DNA from: Bacteroidota bacterium
Lineage (GTDB): Bacteria > Pseudomonadota > Alphaproteobacteria > Puniceispirillales > Puniceispirillaceae
NCBI GenBank assembly: GCA_009936825.1
Contig: JAACDV010000263.1
Location: forward strand, 1 to 6,541
Reading direction: 5' to 3'
DNA: 6,541 bases
The position numbers were made by a program, and so were the translations under genes. Below are positions 6,158-6,541 of this stretch, piece by piece (position 1 is the first letter of the stretch; every line of letters starts with the position of its first letter). A model generated the notes under the pieces. The model searched no databases and had not been told where the DNA came from. It saw nothing but the letters and a program-made list of their open reading frames with translations.

Positions 6158-6165
6158 ATGTCAAA

Positions 6166-6541
6166 ATGAGCCGTCAACCGCCACCATCGCGCGACCACTA
6201 TCCCGTTTTCACCCAGCTTGCAACGCGTTGGGATGATAATGATATCTATGGCCACCTGAACAATACTGTGCATTACAAGTTGTTTGATACGGCGGTGAAT
6301 GGATGGCTGTTGACCCAAGGGCTGTTGGACCCGCATAACGGCCAGACGATTTTTTTGGTGGTTGAGACCGGCTGCAGCTTTTTTGCCGAGCTGACCTATC
6401 CTGATCCGGTTGAAGTTGGGCTTCGTATTGCGCGGCTTGGGGGATCATCGGTGACATATGATATCGGATTATTTGCCCCCGACGGCGCGGTTGCAGCGGC
6501 ACGTGGCAGTTTTGTGCATGTGAATGTTGACCGGATTTCGC
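6166..6541 (+). CDS. Acyl-CoA thioesterase, hotdog fold (4HBT), 3' end outside window
   Basis: The frame is open from the ATG at 6166 to the window edge: 125 residues plus one base, with the stop outside; the family is usually 130-160 residues, so most of the gene is here. The N-terminal TRWDDNDIYGHLNNTVHYKLFDTAVNGWL (20-48) is the classic 4HBT opening: Asp24/Asp26 lie where the catalytic acid is found, and G29-H30-L31-N32-N33 begins the central hotdog helix. FLVVETGCSFFAELTYPDPVEVGLRIARLGGSSVTYDIGLF follows as the beta-sheet, and GAVAAARGSFVHVNVDR is the last strands, with the common A-x-G-x-x-V-H-V pattern. It would hydrolyse an acyl-CoA to the acid and CoA in the cytoplasm; the chain specificity is not readable. 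As the third gene of the monooxygenase/dehydrogenase operon it suggests an acyl-CoA step in the same pathway, or general CoA recycling. Confidence 0.9.
   Translation, partial: MSRQPPPSRDHYPVFTQLATRWDDNDIYGHLNNTVHYKLFDTAVNGWLLTQGLLDPHNGQTIFLVVETGCSFFAELTYPDPVEVGLRIARLGGSSVTYDIGLFAPDGAVAAARGSFVHVNVDRIS

Overview
The window looks like chromosomal DNA from an alphaproteobacterium. The evidence is the protein family signatures (PstB, PhoU, an ECHDC3-type crotonase, a P14K-type nitrile hydratase activator, a W-x-D-N-D-x-Y-G-H hotdog thioesterase) together with moderate GC and tight ATGA gene overlaps. A marine lineage with mid-range GC is a guess; nothing here fixes the genus. I see no tRNA, rRNA, CRISPR, insertion sequence or phage gene. 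Family calls rest on reading motifs; no database search was run.

Layout. (1) Bases 1-1026, plus strand: the end of a phosphate-transport operon, with the last third of pstB followed by complete phoU. (2) 1160-2047, plus strand: a crotonase-fold gene of the ECHDC3 type, with both classical catalytic glutamates replaced, sitting where phoB often follows phoU. (3) 2044-3781, minus strand: a compact three-gene cobalt-type nitrile hydratase operon read from 3781 down to 2044, in the order alpha, beta, activator. Its last stop codon and the stop of the crotonase gene share one CTAG. (4) 3782-3970: a divergent intergenic region with an 8-bp inverted repeat (CTTGATCA/TGATCAAG) and two to three tandem copies of a 19-20 bp A/T-rich unit. 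(5) 3971-6541, plus strand: a tightly packed operon of a nitronate monooxygenase-like flavoprotein, an iron-type alcohol dehydrogenase (4-bp overlap) and a hotdog acyl-CoA thioesterase (15-bp gap) that runs off the window.

How the genes may work together. The nitrile hydratase turns nitriles into amides, and the cysteine cluster C-T-L-C-S-C indicates cobalt. The divergent operon could oxidise an alkyl nitronate to an aldehyde plus nitrite, and the iron-type dehydrogenase could interconvert that aldehyde with an alcohol. The shared intergenic region suggests the two halves may be co-regulated as an accessory organic-nitrogen utilisation cluster. That link is inference: no amidase, cobalt transporter or regulator lies inside the window, and the NMO-like protein could instead be an NAD(P)H-dependent flavin reductase. 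The pst/phoU genes at the left edge are an ordinary phosphate module and probably unrelated.
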